Translations under genes and position numbers: made by a program | The notes under the pieces: generated by a model | Database searches by the model: none | Told to the model about the DNA's origin: nothing | The model's input: the letters and a program-made list of their open reading frames with translations, nothing else | From: Lysobacterales bacterium UBA2790 | GTDB taxonomy: Bacteria; Pseudomonadota; Gammaproteobacteria; Xanthomonadales; Xanthomonadaceae | Length of the DNA: 7,764 bases | Direction: 5' to 3' | Assembly (NCBI GenBank): GCA_002352135.1 | Contig: DEHW01000128.1 | Location: 1 to 7,764 of the forward strand | Shown here: piece after piece, positions 7,700 through 7,764 of the stretch | How positions within the stretch are numbered: the stretch's first letter is position 1 | Layout of the letters: every line of letters starts with the position of its first letter

Positions 7700-7764
7700 G
7701 TGAATCGTCCCAAGCCTGTGATGTTGTTGATTCTGGATGGCTGGGGCTATCGCGAGGCGGCACC
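7700..7764 (+). CDS. gpmI: 2,3-bisphosphoglycerate-independent phosphoglycerate mutase, N-terminal fragment
   Basis: The gene runs off the right edge; 21 full codons are visible, reading MNRPKPVMLLILDGWGYREAA from a GTG start. The K-P-V-x-L-x-I-L-D-G-W-G-Y-R-E opening is characteristic of iPGM, the two-manganese enzyme that interconverts 3- and 2-phosphoglycerate in glycolysis and gluconeogenesis. D13 in ILDGWG is a metal ligand in characterised family members. GGAG at 7689-7692, seven bases before the GTG, supports the start. The internal ATG at 7721 would cut into the conserved KPV segment. It is divergent from the protease and probably functionally unrelated to it. Confidence 0.88.
   Translation, partial: MNRPKPVMLLILDGWGYREAA

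Overview
The window looks like chromosomal DNA of a GC-rich gammaproteobacterium, probably Xanthomonadales/Lysobacterales. I infer this from the codon use, from secreted proteins with DUF11 repeats and a C-terminal DDLFANGFE tail of a kind I associate with that order, and from the REP-like hairpin between genes. The genus cannot be fixed from the sequence alone.

Layout. At the left edge (1-62, minus) is the first 20 codons of an XRE-type helix-turn-helix regulator that starts with TTG. A 200-bp AT-richer divergent control region follows, with a good promoter for the regulator, a near-perfect 14-bp palindrome over its -10, and a related half-site at the other end. Reading rightward are three catabolic genes: a class III omega-amino acid:pyruvate transaminase of the BauA type (265-1614), a CoA-acylating (methyl)malonate-semialdehyde dehydrogenase, MmsA (1635-3131, only 20 bp later), and, after a 94-bp gap with stacked hairpins, a manganese ureohydrolase of the agmatinase/SpeB family (3226-4221).

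Tail to tail with these, 14 bp away, are two minus-strand genes for exported proteins: a 225-residue beta-solenoid protein built from 18/19-residue TVNG coils (4236-4913), and upstream of it an 836-residue metzincin protease (HExxHxxxxxH, Met-turn) with three 127-residue DUF11 repeats (4998-7508). The right edge (7700-7764, plus) is the start of gpmI, phosphoglycerate mutase, divergent from the protease.

How they fit together. The left half reads as a regulated nitrogen-compound catabolic locus. The ureohydrolase removes urea from a guanidino compound, the transaminase removes the terminal amino group of an omega-amino acid, and MmsA turns malonate semialdehyde into acetyl-CoA and CO2. If the ureohydrolase makes beta-alanine (from 3-guanidinopropionate) the three steps form one complete pathway. 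If it is a true agmatinase, as its sequence suggests, it feeds putrescine and the link to the other two is looser. The right half is an exported protease with a possible co-transcribed solenoid partner. I saw no transposase, tRNA, rRNA, CRISPR array or phage gene, and no clearly undescribed multi-gene system. The most unusual items are the solenoid protein, the C-terminal tail of the protease, and the nested alternative hairpins ahead of the ureohydrolase.
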